64,000 nt of DNA. Origin: DASXZH01 sp036502005 (GTDB lineage: Bacteria > Armatimonadota > Fimbriimonadia > Fimbriimonadales > Fimbriimonadaceae). Position numbers and translations under genes: made by a program. Location: the NCBI GenBank assembly GCA_036502005.1, contig DASXZH010000016.1, forward strand, positions 15,386 to 79,385. Reading direction: 5' to 3'. The notes beneath the pieces were generated by a model. It had not been told where the DNA came from. It did no database searches and saw nothing but the letters and a program-made list of their open reading frames with translations. Positions 41,090 to 50,233 of the stretch are shown piece by piece; within the stretch, counting starts at the first letter, position 1; every line of letters begins with the position of its first letter.

Positions 41090-42223
41090 ATGAAGAACCA
41101 CCAGATTTTTACGTCCGAAAGCGTTAGCGAGGGACACCCAGATAAGCTAGCAGACCAGATTTCGGACGCTCTCCTCGACGATTGTTTACGGCAAGACCCC
41201 AATGCGAGGGTTGCCATTGAGACCCTTTTAACCCGCGGGCTAGCCGTTGTTGCCGGCGAAGTTACCGTCGACGGCTATGTAGACGTGGCACGCATCGTCC
41301 GCCAGACGATCACCGACGTAGGCTACACCGACACCGAGCTTGGCTTTGACGGCCAAACGTGCGGCGTTATGGTTGCTATTCAGGAGCAGTCTCCCGATAT
41401 AGCGCAAGGCGTGGATGTGGGCGGCGCGGGCGACCAGGGAATGATGTTCGGAATGGCCAGCAACGAGACCACCGAGCTGATGCCCCTTCCAATCTCGATT
41501 GCTCACGCGCTCGTTCGCAAGGCATCGCAAGTTCGTCGAAATCATCCCTCGCTTGGATTTAGGCCCGACGTAAAGAGCCAAGTTTCTGTCATTTACGAAG
41601 GCAACAATCCCAAAGAGATCGAGACCGTTGTTGTTTCCGCCCAGCACGCACCCGGGATTTCTCATGCGGATATTCAGGACATGGTTCAGGAGCACATCAT
41701 CAAGCCCGTGCTCAAGGATTACGAGCAGTATGTGGTAGGGGAGATCAAGTATCACATCAACCCCACCGGCATTTTTGTGATCGGCGGCCCGCAGGCTGAC
41801 ACCGGCGTTACTGGGCGAAAGATCATTGTCGATACCTACGGCGGCATGTGCCCCCACGGCGGCGGTGCTTTCAGTGGCAAAGACCCGACCAAGGTTGACC
41901 GCAGCGCGGCCTACATGGCCCGTCACGTGGCCAAGTGCATCGTTGCCGCAGGATTGGCCGATAAAGCCCAGGTGGCCCTTGCTTACGCCATTGGCGTTCA
42001 ACAGCCCGTTTCTTTGAATATTGAAACCTTTGGCACCGAGAAAGAAGATCCTTCAAAGATCGAAGAGAGGGTGAAGAAGGAGTTCGATATGTCCCCTGGC
42101 GGTATTATCAAGCACCTTAATCTCCGCGGGATTTGCTACCTTCCGACCGCCAAGAATGGGCACTTCGGCAACCCCGCATTCCCCTGGGAAAGAACCGCGG
42201 ATAGCGCAAAATTGAAGACGTAA
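41090..42223 (+). CDS. metK: S-adenosylmethionine synthase
   Basis: 377 residues from ATG 41090, which gives the usual MetK start (IFTSESVSEGHPDKLADQISDALLD). GVMVAIQEQSPDIAQGVD, GAGDQGMMFG and GGGAFSGKDPTKVDRSAAY are the family signatures. It makes SAM from methionine and ATP in the cytoplasm. The longer frame from 41024 has 22 unrelated residues from repeat-side DNA. I see no SAM riboswitch before it. It ends at a perfect terminator. Confidence 0.97.
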   Translation: MKNHQIFTSESVSEGHPDKLADQISDALLDDCLRQDPNARVAIETLLTRGLAVVAGEVTVDGYVDVARIVRQTITDVGYTDTELGFDGQTCGVMVAIQEQSPDIAQGVDVGGAGDQGMMFGMASNETTELMPLPISIAHALVRKASQVRRNHPSLGFRPDVKSQVSVIYEGNNPKEIETVVVSAQHAPGISHADIQDMVQEHIIKPVLKDYEQYVVGEIKYHINPTGIFVIGGPQADTGVTGRKIIVDTYGGMCPHGGGAFSGKDPTKVDRSAAYMARHVAKCIVAAGLADKAQVALAYAIGVQQPVSLNIETFGTEKEDPSKIEERVKKEFDMSPGGIIKHLNLRGICYLPTAKNGHFGNPAFPWERTADSAKLKT

Positions 42224-42230
42224 AAAAATA

Positions 42231-42277
42231 AAAAAGTGAGGGGCGCGAGATCGAAGATCTCGCGCCCCTCACTTTTT
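42231..42277. terminator. perfect bidirectional terminator between metK and VWA gene
   Basis: A 22-bp perfect stem, counting its A/T flanks, with a GAA loop (arms 42231-42252 and 42256-42277). The GC part is GTGAGGGGCGCGAGATC. A-runs before and T-runs after let it work for both convergent genes. Confidence 0.92.
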
Positions 42278-42287
42278 TTCTTCTTTT

Positions 42288-43682
42288 TTACTGACTCTTC
42301 TTCCCCTGATCCAACTGGAACATGGTGCCGATCAACGTCTTCTCCGCCTGACCCTGGTCGCCGCTTTGAATGGCCCGAAGCGCCATGGTGACTTCCTGAG
42401 CCTCAGCCGTGCGGCCTTCGTTCAGCAAGAGCATCTGCGTCTTCTGAAGCTCCGAAACGGCAGCGGCAGCGGATATCTGCTGGGTCTTCAAACCAAGCAG
42501 AGTCTTCTCAACCGCGCGGGAGGCGGTTTGGATATCGGCAGCCTGCCGAACGCGAGGATTAACAGCAACCGAATACCGAGCCACGTCGCTCGTAAACTCC
42601 ATAATGAAGTCCAGGTCGATGGTTTCCTGCTGATTGGAAATGCCGTCGTCGTAAGTCAGCTTTCCGGAAGCCACGCGGTAAAAACCTAGCGGGTGGTTGG
42701 GGAAATCAAAGTCAAAAACCTGCTCCAGGGTGCTGCCCCGTTCTAAATCGGCCAAGGCATAGTTAAACTCGTTGGTGCTAACTGTCTGAGCGTTCGAAGT
42801 GTTGCGCAGAGTAACCCAACGAGCCGTTTTTAGGTTCAAATTTAGATTTCGGGCGATGACCGTCATGAGCTTTTCAAGCTCCATGCGGAAGATCTCAGGG
42901 ATCAGCTCTGGGCGCTGGATGTAATAGTAGTTGCCACCGGCGCGCTTGGCCATAGAGGCCAACAACTCTTCGTTGTAATCCGGACCAAAGCCCAGGAAAG
43001 TCGCCGAAACCCCACGGCTCTTAATCTCTGCCGCGTAACCAACCAAAGCCGGAAACTCTTTGATGCCAGCGGTCGGATCACCATCGGTAAGGACGATCAT
43101 TCGGGCCGTACGGCCCGGATCGTTTACGGACAAAATATGCTGCATAGCAAGCGATAGGCCACCGTACAAGTTGGTCGTGTTGCCAGGCATGATGCGCGCG
43201 ATGCCATCTTTGATGGCTTGGCGATTGGTCACTCGTTGGGGCGGCATCAGAGTGTCGACCATTTCCTCGAATGTGACTATGCTTAAGATGTCATCCGGGC
43301 TCAGCAAGTCCACTACGTAGACGCAGGCTTGCTTTACAAACTCCAGAGGAGGGCCTTCCATGGAGCCGGAGCGGTCAATGACCAAACACAGATTGAGAGG
43401 CGTGCGCGCCCCTGTGCTCATCATGCCGGTCGGCATGCCGCCGCCTCCGGCGACGAAATCGACCACGTACTGCTCCCTGGCGGGGCCATTGGCCATGGTC
43501 GCTTCGCGGCCGGCGATAACTTCTGCGATAAGCCCCTTCCCGCCCGGCATGGCCTGGATGGCGGTAGTTTTCAGCGGATCCATGGCGTTTGCGGCAATCA
43601 TCTGCGTCCGCATGGGATCGTTAAGGGCGGGGCCCCCGCTGAGCATTGTCTTATTGGGATCGATTCGTTGTGTTGGGTCCAT
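42288..43682 (-). CDS. VWA-domain protein with tandem DPxxT N-terminal motifs
   Basis: 464 residues, no signal peptide. A von Willebrand A domain (about 93-280) has a complete MIDAS: DRSGSM (Asp103, Ser105, Ser107), the Thr in NTTNLYGG and Asp in LTDGDP. C-terminal beta and helical parts follow. The first 40 residues repeat DPxxT (DPNKT 8-12, DPMRT 22-26, DPLKT 35-39, plus DPTQ 2-5) at 13-14-residue spacing, which looks like a set of phospho-threonine docking sites for the FHA domains encoded directly upstream. It is the last gene of the operon and ends at the strong terminator. Confidence 0.85.
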   Translation of the reverse strand: MDPTQRIDPNKTMLSGGPALNDPMRTQMIAANAMDPLKTTAIQAMPGGKGLIAEVIAGREATMANGPAREQYVVDFVAGGGGMPTGMMSTGARTPLNLCLVIDRSGSMEGPPLEFVKQACVYVVDLLSPDDILSIVTFEEMVDTLMPPQRVTNRQAIKDGIARIMPGNTTNLYGGLSLAMQHILSVNDPGRTARMIVLTDGDPTAGIKEFPALVGYAAEIKSRGVSATFLGFGPDYNEELLASMAKRAGGNYYYIQRPELIPEIFRMELEKLMTVIARNLNLNLKTARWVTLRNTSNAQTVSTNEFNYALADLERGSTLEQVFDFDFPNHPLGFYRVASGKLTYDDGISNQQETIDLDFIMEFTSDVARYSVAVNPRVRQAADIQTASRAVEKTLLGLKTQQISAAAAVSELQKTQMLLLNEGRTAEAQEVTMALRAIQSGDQGQAEKTLIGTMFQLDQGKKSQ

Positions 43683-43687
43683 AAAAG

Positions 43688-45097
43688 CTATTCGACTCTA
43701 AATGTAGTAATACCAATTCTTACGAGATCGCCTTTCACAAGGCTAGCAGCCTGCACTCGCTGATCGTTCACAAATGTGCCATTTGTCGATCCGAGGTCTG
43801 TAAGGATAGTGCCCGCAGGCGATGGAGAAAAACTTGCATGCTTTCGCGAGGCCGACGTATCGAAGGTGAGCGGAATGCCCAAACCTTCTCGCCCTACTTC
43901 CAGGTTTCCACTCACCGGGAATCGCTGGCCCGAAAGAGGGCCCGCGATTGCCACGAGAGTATCCATTCCAGACATCGGCTGCGGCGAAACCATCTGTGTA
44001 GGGACGGATGGCGCGCTGGGTACGTTCGGCTGAGGCATTATTGGAACCTGGGGCGCCGGGGGTTGATACATTGCGGCGGCAGGCGCACCGCCCGGTCCAC
44101 CGGCGGTTTGTAGCGCATAATGCTGCTGCCCGCGCAATGCCTCTGCTGCCCGTTGCGGGGCAGTTCCGGTTTTCATTAGGAACTCAAGCTTGTAGCTGCC
44201 GATTCCAATAACGGCGCCGTGAAAAAGCGGCGATTGGGTGATGAGCTGCCCGTTCAAAAACGTTCCTGAACCCGAGCTCTCGTTGACCAATATGTATTGA
44301 GGCCCCTGACGTAAGATGCTCGCGTGTTTGGGAGCAATCGCCATGTCTCCGAAAAGGGGAACTTGCGCCGTTTCACTGCGACCAATGATGGTTTGGGCCG
44401 CGTCTACCACCCATTCCTTGCCCTCGTTTCGTCCCACCGCGAGTCGTAGCCAAGCGACCTTGGCAACGTTCTCAATGATTCCGATGAAGAGGCCGATTCC
44501 AGCTCCCAAGAGCACGCAAAGCGCCGCGCGGCCGAAGATCCCGACCTCAGCAACGCCACCCTGAGCCACGTGTTTCATGGACATGGTTAGGGGCGCAAGA
44601 GCCGAACTGATCGGGTCGAACAGAAGAGCCCCAATCCCCGCCCCGATGGTGCCTCCTATTGCGCCTTGGACAGCTCGTCGCCAGTTCAGAGTGCTTGCCC
44701 CTATGGCCGCTCCTAAGAAAAGGCCCATAGGAGCAATATCCAGGAACCGCGCGGGCATCCTCAGAAGAAGAGGAACACTCGGGTTTTGGAGAGCACTGGA
44801 CATCCCCAGCATCTTAACAATGCCATATCCGACTCCTGCGCCCAGATTCATCCCGATAAGGCCAAAGAGACCGCCTAAAACGAGGCCTCTAAATAGATGC
44901 AGCTTGCTTCCCTGCTGATAGCCCGAGAATCCGCCAATCGCAAGGCCGATGGCAACTCCGAGCCAGATCACCATCTCCGCCATGACCTGGGGGAGCCGAC
45001 TGCTGTAATAATCGGCAGGCATCTGAGGTTCGAAGATCATCCATACGATGAGGCCGGCCAAGGCTCCGACGAACATTTTCAGGACGGGCTTACCCAT
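43688..45097 (-). CDS. membrane protein with two FHA domains
   Basis: 469 residues. Residues 1-215 form about five glycine-zipper membrane segments (GGFSGYQQGSK, GAIGGTIGAGIGALLF). FHA 1 spans about 222-308 (IIGRSETAQVPL, PKHASI, GTFLNG) and FHA 2 about 380-469 (VGREGLGIPL, SRKHASF, LGSTNGTFVND), separated by a Pro/Gln-rich linker. FHA domains bind phospho-threonine peptides; Arg240 and Arg403 with the Ser/His of the loops are in place. It starts 2 bp after the upstream FHA gene and ends 5 bp before the VWA gene, so the three are surely one operon. Confidence 0.9.
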   Translation of the reverse strand: MGKPVLKMFVGALAGLIVWMIFEPQMPADYYSSRLPQVMAEMVIWLGVAIGLAIGGFSGYQQGSKLHLFRGLVLGGLFGLIGMNLGAGVGYGIVKMLGMSSALQNPSVPLLLRMPARFLDIAPMGLFLGAAIGASTLNWRRAVQGAIGGTIGAGIGALLFDPISSALAPLTMSMKHVAQGGVAEVGIFGRAALCVLLGAGIGLFIGIIENVAKVAWLRLAVGRNEGKEWVVDAAQTIIGRSETAQVPLFGDMAIAPKHASILRQGPQYILVNESSGSGTFLNGQLITQSPLFHGAVIGIGSYKLEFLMKTGTAPQRAAEALRGQQHYALQTAGGPGGAPAAAMYQPPAPQVPIMPQPNVPSAPSVPTQMVSPQPMSGMDTLVAIAGPLSGQRFPVSGNLEVGREGLGIPLTFDTSASRKHASFSPSPAGTILTDLGSTNGTFVNDQRVQAASLVKGDLVRIGITTFRVE

Positions 45098-45099
45098 GG

Positions 45100-46344
45100 C
45101 TAACCTTCGTATCTCAATCGGACGGTGCCGAACTGAACCGTATCGCCAGGGTGAAGAGTGGCTTCACCTACCACTTTGATGCTGTTCACGAAGGTGCCGT
45201 TGGTGCTGCCAAGGTCACGAACAACCACATGGTTTCCGCTTTTTACAACCTCGGCATGCTTACGCGAAACCGAGCTCTCTCCCACCAAACTGACGCCCAT
45301 ACCGGGATCTCGGCTAACCACCGACGTTCCCTCGGGAAGCTGGTGAACAACGCCATTTTCCCCTCTAAGCTGCGGCGAAGTAGCAACGGCAGAAAGGCTT
45401 GGGAACGGAATCGGAATGGGCGAAATCGGAGTTGGAGCGGCGTCCCCTAAAAGTATCTGCTGTTGTGGTGCAACCGCCGCCGGCGTAATTGGAACGTTTG
45501 AAGCCGGATCAAACGGCGTTGGGTCCTGCAAAGAAACGCCCACTCTTTGAAGCGCGGCGCTCGCCGTTGTGTGGTTCTTTTGCAGCCAAGTGAAGACCCC
45601 GTAAATGACGAGTCCGGCGAAGCAAATGCCAAGGAACCAGAGAGCCCATTCACCCATTCCCCGGGCGGTGGCAGCGGTTTTCGGATTCACTTCTACAACG
45701 GTATTCGCTCCATTTACGGGAGGTACCGTCAGGGTTGTGGAAGCGGCACCCGCCGTGGGTGAAATAGTGGCAACCGGATTTGTGATCTCAACCACCAAAA
45801 GTGGTGTATCCGCATCTCGCTTTAAATCCATCTGGAACGTTTGACTTTGGGCCTTTTTGAGCAATCCCGAGTTATAGTTGACGATCACTTTGAAGTCGCC
45901 CGGTTTCACGTCGTAAAAGTCACCGACCCCCTTTGCGGCGGAGTCGATAAGCTGGAATTGGGGCCTTCCGCCAGAGTCGGTGCCTTTGATGTCGGCAACC
46001 TCAACAGGCGCGCCGTCATGCTGAACTTTAACCTGAAGATGCCCGATAAGGTTGAAATCTTCTGGCTTTACCAGCCAACCCTTTGAGGCTTCGCTGAACT
46101 TCTTAGCGGCCACATTCCCGGAAGTCGTATCAAGCACTTGAACAATGGAATCGGATGCGGCTCCGGTGGCATCGACATCAAAACTTCCCGTATCAAACTT
46201 CTTAGCCGAACTAGGGGCGGCAGAGAGTTGATCTGAGATCCAAGCGACGCGGGGTCCAGGATTCTGAAATTCCAGGTGTACTTTCGCCTGGGCGAAGCCG
46301 ATCATCGGCAATAAAGCTAACAGAAGGCTTAGTTTTCGTCGCAC
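45100..46344 (-). CDS. secreted/membrane FHA-domain protein
   Basis: 414 residues from GTG. A signal peptide (to about 19) is followed by an extracytoplasmic beta-rich region (to about 225), a membrane helix (EWALWFLGICFAGLVIYGVF) and a cytoplasmic C-terminal FHA domain (about 335-414: VVSRDPGMGVSL, SSVSRKHAEVV, DLGSTNGTFVN). The outside part could sense a signal and the FHA part could bring a phospho-threonine protein to the membrane. The start lies inside the 3' end of nnr (16-bp overlap), so translation is coupled. Confidence 0.88.
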   Translation of the reverse strand: MRRKLSLLLALLPMIGFAQAKVHLEFQNPGPRVAWISDQLSAAPSSAKKFDTGSFDVDATGAASDSIVQVLDTTSGNVAAKKFSEASKGWLVKPEDFNLIGHLQVKVQHDGAPVEVADIKGTDSGGRPQFQLIDSAAKGVGDFYDVKPGDFKVIVNYNSGLLKKAQSQTFQMDLKRDADTPLLVVEITNPVATISPTAGAASTTLTVPPVNGANTVVEVNPKTAATARGMGEWALWFLGICFAGLVIYGVFTWLQKNHTTASAALQRVGVSLQDPTPFDPASNVPITPAAVAPQQQILLGDAAPTPISPIPIPFPSLSAVATSPQLRGENGVVHQLPEGTSVVSRDPGMGVSLVGESSVSRKHAEVVKSGNHVVVRDLGSTNGTFVNSIKVVGEATLHPGDTVQFGTVRLRYEG

Positions 46345-47870
46345 CGTGACACTATTCTAGCCCGCGCCTTTGGCAGGGCATTCGCTACATCAATGGCTGT
46401 ATAGCCGATAGGACCAATCTCTTCCGCACAGATATCTCCGGCCGCGCCATGCCAATACATGCCGCAGCTTGCCGCATAGTACGCAGGAAGATCCTGCCCC
46501 AGAAGGGCTACGACGACGCCGCTAAGGACATCGCCCATGCCAGCCGAAGCCATGCCTGAGTTGCCTGTGCAGTTCACCAGCATGGGCTGGAACCGCTCTC
46601 CTACGATGCTGTATGGTCCTTTTAGCAATACCGTTTTATCTAAGACTTCAACTGCCTGGTTAACAGTTCGAAAACGATCACATTGAATTTCTGCAATGCT
46701 GGAATGAAGGAGGCGGCTCATCTCGCCAGGGTGGGGCGTCAGCACGCAGTCTGTTTTCGGCAGTTGAACTCCCATCGAAACCGCGTTAAGCGCATCGGCA
46801 TCGATACAACATGCCGTTTGCCAATCTTTAAACACCCGCTCCAAAAAATCGCAAATGGGCTGCTCATGGGTAAGTCCAGGCCCAAATACAGCGGCGTGGT
46901 ACCGGGACTGTTGATCCAGGAGCATACGTGCGGCGTCCGCACTGATGACTCCATCATGGTCTGGCAAGGGGAAAAGCAATGCTTCCGGCACCTGTGCCGC
47001 GACCGAGCGACAAACCGATTCGATAGCGGCAACCGTTACTAAGCCGGCTCCCGCTCTTAGCGCCGACTTCGCGGCCAGAGTCGCCGCGCCCGGCATTTTG
47101 GAACTGCCCGCCACGATGAGCACTGAGCCGTTGTCGCCTTTGTTGCTCGCCCTTAGGCGCTCTGGTAATAGGCATCCAACCCAGTCTTCGTCGATCAGCT
47201 TCGCTTCCGTCGGTTCCATAAGGAGGGCGGGCGGGAAGCCGATGTCGGCCACTGTCCAATATCCGCAGTGCTCCAAGCCAATGCCTTGAAACATGAAAGG
47301 CTTTGGCAAACCAAAGGAAACCGTACGCATCGCCCAAACGCTTTCTCCAAGCTCTTCGCCGGTATCGCAATCGATCCCGCTGGGAACATCCACAGAAACG
47401 ACCGGCACGCCCGCCTTGTTGGAGGCTTGGATCAAATCTTTTACTCGTCCCTTAACTTCGCCGTGAGCTCCCGTGCCAAGCAGCGCATCGACAATCAGAT
47501 CAACGCAGCCGAGGTGGTCCGCTTTTATCTGCCACTTGGGCTCGCTCGGGAAAATGGCGTGGGCACCCTGAGCCCGCATAATCATTAACTGCTCGCGGGC
47601 AGCTTCGGTGAGGTCTGCCTCTTCGGCAGCGACAAGGCAGCAAACGTGATAGCCGGCTTCATGGCCGAGTCGAGCAACGACGAACCCGTCGCCGCCGTTG
47701 TTGCCGTGGCCGCACAGAACTATAAACTTCGCACCCGGTGCTAAGTAGTCTTTAACCGCATCAAAAACCGATAAACCGGCGCGCTCCATAAGAACGCGGG
47801 TTGAAACTCCAAACTGGTCCGTCGTCTGACGATCAATATCTCGGCTTCGTTCAGACGTTGCGATCCACAT
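46329..47870 (-). CDS. nnr: bifunctional NAD(P)H-hydrate repair enzyme
   Basis: 513 residues. The N-terminal half is the NAD(P)HX epimerase (YjeF_N: FIVLCGHGNNGGDGFVVARLG, VDALLGTGAHGEVKG). The C-terminal half is the ADP/ATP-dependent dehydratase (YjeF_C: GSSKMPGAATLAAKSALRAGAGLVTVA, VFGPGLTHE, LTPHPGEMSRLL, GNSGMASAGMGDVLSG). It repairs damaged nicotinamide cofactors in the cytoplasm. A TTG 12 bp upstream is also in frame; ATG at 47870 gives the usual start. It is odd to find it in an FHA/VWA operon, where it is the upstream neighbour overlapping the FHA gene. Confidence 0.95.
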   Translation of the reverse strand: MWIATSERSRDIDRQTTDQFGVSTRVLMERAGLSVFDAVKDYLAPGAKFIVLCGHGNNGGDGFVVARLGHEAGYHVCCLVAAEEADLTEAAREQLMIMRAQGAHAIFPSEPKWQIKADHLGCVDLIVDALLGTGAHGEVKGRVKDLIQASNKAGVPVVSVDVPSGIDCDTGEELGESVWAMRTVSFGLPKPFMFQGIGLEHCGYWTVADIGFPPALLMEPTEAKLIDEDWVGCLLPERLRASNKGDNGSVLIVAGSSKMPGAATLAAKSALRAGAGLVTVAAIESVCRSVAAQVPEALLFPLPDHDGVISADAARMLLDQQSRYHAAVFGPGLTHEQPICDFLERVFKDWQTACCIDADALNAVSMGVQLPKTDCVLTPHPGEMSRLLHSSIAEIQCDRFRTVNQAVEVLDKTVLLKGPYSIVGERFQPMLVNCTGNSGMASAGMGDVLSGVVVALLGQDLPAYYAASCGMYWHGAAGDICAEEIGPIGYTAIDVANALPKARARIVSRCDEN

Positions 47871-47973
47871 TCTTAGTTCCAATGTTTCTGCGATTGGAGC
47901 AGATCGTTTTTGGGGGAAAGCGAGCGCAAATGCATTAGCCTGTTTTTTTGCAAAGCCCGCTTCATGATGAGGT

Positions 47974-48459
47974 CTACGTTGCCTGGGCTTGAGGCATTAC
48001 CTGACGAGTCCAGGCATATTTGATTGAACCGCCGCAGCCGTTATGAATATAGCGTCTTCTACGCGGCAGCCGCCGGGATCGCACCAGCACGGTGCCGCAT
48101 CTTTGACACAAATAACCCACTTGCTGGCGCTTGGCATTCCTTTGGACTTCGTAGTTGTGACGAACCTTGGGCGGAAGCCCGAGGTCGATCATCGCCTGCT
48201 TCCAGGGTTCGCCATGGCCTGCGCCCGCCTTACCATGCCGAACATAGGCTAGCAAGTGAGCATATTCGTGCCTAAGAGTTAGTTGCATCTGGGCTTCATC
48301 TTGCAGCACGATCCGGCTAAGCCCGATGATGCCAGTTTTGTAGTAAGCCATGCCCGCCGAAACCCGATAACCTCGCCAAGCGATCCTTGCCGTATAGCCG
48401 AGTGGAAATTGCGCGCAGAGCTCTTGTAACAGCGTTTGTGCGGCGGCTTCGAGACTCAT
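47974..48459 (-). CDS. SprT-like zinc metalloprotein
   Basis: 161 residues. The zinc-protease motif HEYAH (64-68) with a third ligand His82 in GAGHGEPW is followed by a C-terminal zinc ribbon (Cys118, Cys121, Cys142). This is the SprT/Spartan layout. Related eukaryotic proteins cut DNA-protein crosslinks; bacterial SprT function is little known. The gene lies in the operon between the zinc-ribbon membrane protein and nnr. Confidence 0.85.
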   Translation of the reverse strand: MSLEAAAQTLLQELCAQFPLGYTARIAWRGYRVSAGMAYYKTGIIGLSRIVLQDEAQMQLTLRHEYAHLLAYVRHGKAGAGHGEPWKQAMIDLGLPPKVRHNYEVQRNAKRQQVGYLCQRCGTVLVRSRRLPRRRRYIHNGCGGSIKYAWTRQVMPQAQAT

Positions 48460-48483
48460 TTTTCCAAGAGACGAGATATTGGT

Positions 48484-49383
48484 TTAATTTGGCGCGGTCG
48501 GAAGACTAGGCATTGTGCCGCCCCCCATTCCGGAGGACATTGGCATGCCTGGCCCATTGGTTATTTTGAACCACTTGCGGGTGTTGTACTTGTTGCAAAG
48601 CTGGGAAACCATGTCATCGGAGACTGATAGATATTTGTCGATGGTGCCCGTGCTTTGCCCCTGCATCTTTGTGAGTTTATCGACCAGTGATTGGGAATCG
48701 CCCGGATTGCTCAACATATCAGCAAAATCGCCCATTTCGCCGGAGACTTCGTCCAGTGCCTGATCGTAGGTGTGAGCCAAATCTTGGCATTCTGCTGGGG
48801 GCGGATCGGACTCGAAGAACTTGATCACGTCTCGCCAGGGAGCCCGCATGTCGCCGATTTTGCTGGCGAGGGTATCGGTTGGGCTGTTCAGTTGGTCGGG
48901 GTCCAGATTGCCCTGCTTGTCCAGCATGCCGTATGCACCGCCAAGGCCGTTCAGCTTGGTGAACTCGATCATGAGTTGGGATTCCTGCTTGCCCGCAAGT
49001 TCATTCTTCATGTCCTCGGTTTGGCGCAGGTGATCGAGCCAATCGTAAATGTCTTTCGGCATCGTTGGCCGACCTGCCATGAGCGGAACCGGTGCCGTGT
49101 GTCCTGCCGCAGAAAGGTTTGCGATGATTTTGTTTCCCGGCGCTTTCAGAAAAACTGCCCATCCAATTAGGAGTGCGAGGAGCGCGGCAAGGGCGATCGC
49201 GGCAGGCCACAACCATTTGTTTTGGCGTGGCAGAGGAATTGGAATTGGCACCGGGGCCACGCCATGGGCAGCGGGGCGCTCAACCGGCCTACCCATAGGC
49301 TGAGCCATGGCAACCTGCTGGCCGCAGCTCATACAGAAACTTGCGCCTTGGGGGATTGGCTTACCGCAACGTGGACAAAACAT
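48484..49383 (-). CDS. zinc-ribbon membrane protein
   Basis: 299 residues. An N-terminal zinc ribbon (Cys3, Cys6, Cys17, Cys20) in the cytoplasm is followed by a Pro-rich linker, one membrane helix (about 53-72) and an outside helical domain. The outside part (PKDIYDWLDHLRQTEDMKNELAGKQ, SDTLASKIGDMR, FADMLSNPGDSQSLVDKLTKM) is rich in acidic residues. This zinc-ribbon plus single-helix layout is common for regulatory membrane proteins. Its 24-bp gap to SprT shows operon membership. The C-terminal tail is Gly/Met/Pro-rich. Confidence 0.75.
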   Translation of the reverse strand: MFCPRCGKPIPQGASFCMSCGQQVAMAQPMGRPVERPAAHGVAPVPIPIPLPRQNKWLWPAAIALAALLALLIGWAVFLKAPGNKIIANLSAAGHTAPVPLMAGRPTMPKDIYDWLDHLRQTEDMKNELAGKQESQLMIEFTKLNGLGGAYGMLDKQGNLDPDQLNSPTDTLASKIGDMRAPWRDVIKFFESDPPPAECQDLAHTYDQALDEVSGEMGDFADMLSNPGDSQSLVDKLTKMQGQSTGTIDKYLSVSDDMVSQLCNKYNTRKWFKITNGPGMPMSSGMGGGTMPSLPTAPN

Positions 49384-49472
49384 GTGCCTATCTGATTGTA
49401 CGCAGAATTCTAATCGTGAAGATGCAGAACCTTAAACCATCAGAGCGTGTTTTTCACCCAAACGGTTCGACT

Positions 49473-50126
49473 CTATGCCATGCCTTCTGCGGCTTTCGCA
49501 AAGTCGACAAAAATCGCCAAGAACCGATCCGAGTCTGCGCGGCTGCAATGAGATGCAAATTCGACGGTCAACTTGAAGTTTTTCCGAGCATCTGCCAATG
49601 ACTTCCTCGCATCCGCATAATGGAACATCGTGTCAGCAGTGTCCTTATGGGACTCTTCGATCTTCTTGGCAAGAACGCTGAACTGCTTCTCTACATCCGA
49701 AACCACGTAGTGCTCTTTTGGGGCCGGTTTCTTCTCCAAATAGCCGTTAATGGCGTCCTCGATATCGGCCGCCATATTCGCGTCGATGATGTTCCAAATC
49801 GTGCCGCCTTCGGAAATGTTACTGCCTAGATCGGTAAGATCATTGCCTCCATCCGTCAAATACTTTCGGATTTTGGCTGCCTGTTTATTGTGGGTTTGAG
49901 CGATTAGCTGATCGTTTCTCTTCTGCATCACCGTCGCGTAAATGCCGTAGGCGTTCGACTCATCGGCTGTGGAGTCGGCCGTTTGTTTAACGTAGAAATC
50001 GTGCCAAGCTGTCTCCCCCATGGCGATGATTTCTTTCTCCGTTTTCCCAAACGTGTTTTGGGAATCTTGAGCCATGCAGGCTGTTAAGCAAGAGAGGAGG
50101 ATCGTCAGGGCAAGGAAAAGCTTCAT
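49473..50126 (-). CDS. secreted 217-aa protein, paralogue of 35293-35946, new family
   Basis: Exactly as long as the paralogue (217 residues) and matching it throughout: FGKTEKEIIAMGETAWHDFYV, GSNISEGGTIWNII, HYVVSDVEKQFSVLAKKIEESH, YADARKSLADARKNFKLTVEFASH. A signal peptide with cleavage near CMAQ or a lipobox-like LTAC is present. GGTAAAAC lies before both starts. It may head the FHA/VWA operon, with a gap of 89 bp to the next gene. Confidence 0.78.
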   Translation of the reverse strand: MKLFLALTILLSCLTACMAQDSQNTFGKTEKEIIAMGETAWHDFYVKQTADSTADESNAYGIYATVMQKRNDQLIAQTHNKQAAKIRKYLTDGGNDLTDLGSNISEGGTIWNIIDANMAADIEDAINGYLEKKPAPKEHYVVSDVEKQFSVLAKKIEESHKDTADTMFHYADARKSLADARKNFKLTVEFASHCSRADSDRFLAIFVDFAKAAEGMA

Positions 50127-50221
50127 GCCTGTGTTTTACCTTTTGGAGGGTGAGCGCCTGCCAGAGGTGTTTATCGTGGCAAAAAGGCGTACCCGAATGA
50201 GGTATTGCAACGCCGCAGCTA

Positions 50222-50227
50222 TATAAT
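50222..50227 (+). promoter_or_regulatory. -10 box of the 503-aa lipoprotein gene, probably leaderless
   Basis: TATAAT ends 6 bp before the ATG at 50234, the same spacing as in the paralogue at 26320. Transcription should begin at the first codon; no ribosome-binding site can fit. No strong -35 is seen. Confidence 0.55.
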
Positions 50228-50233
50228 CATCTT

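Noticed and set aside
41240..42001. 253-codon open frame on the minus strand inside metK
   Set aside because: metK is certain on the plus strand. The antisense frame has low-complexity shadow text.
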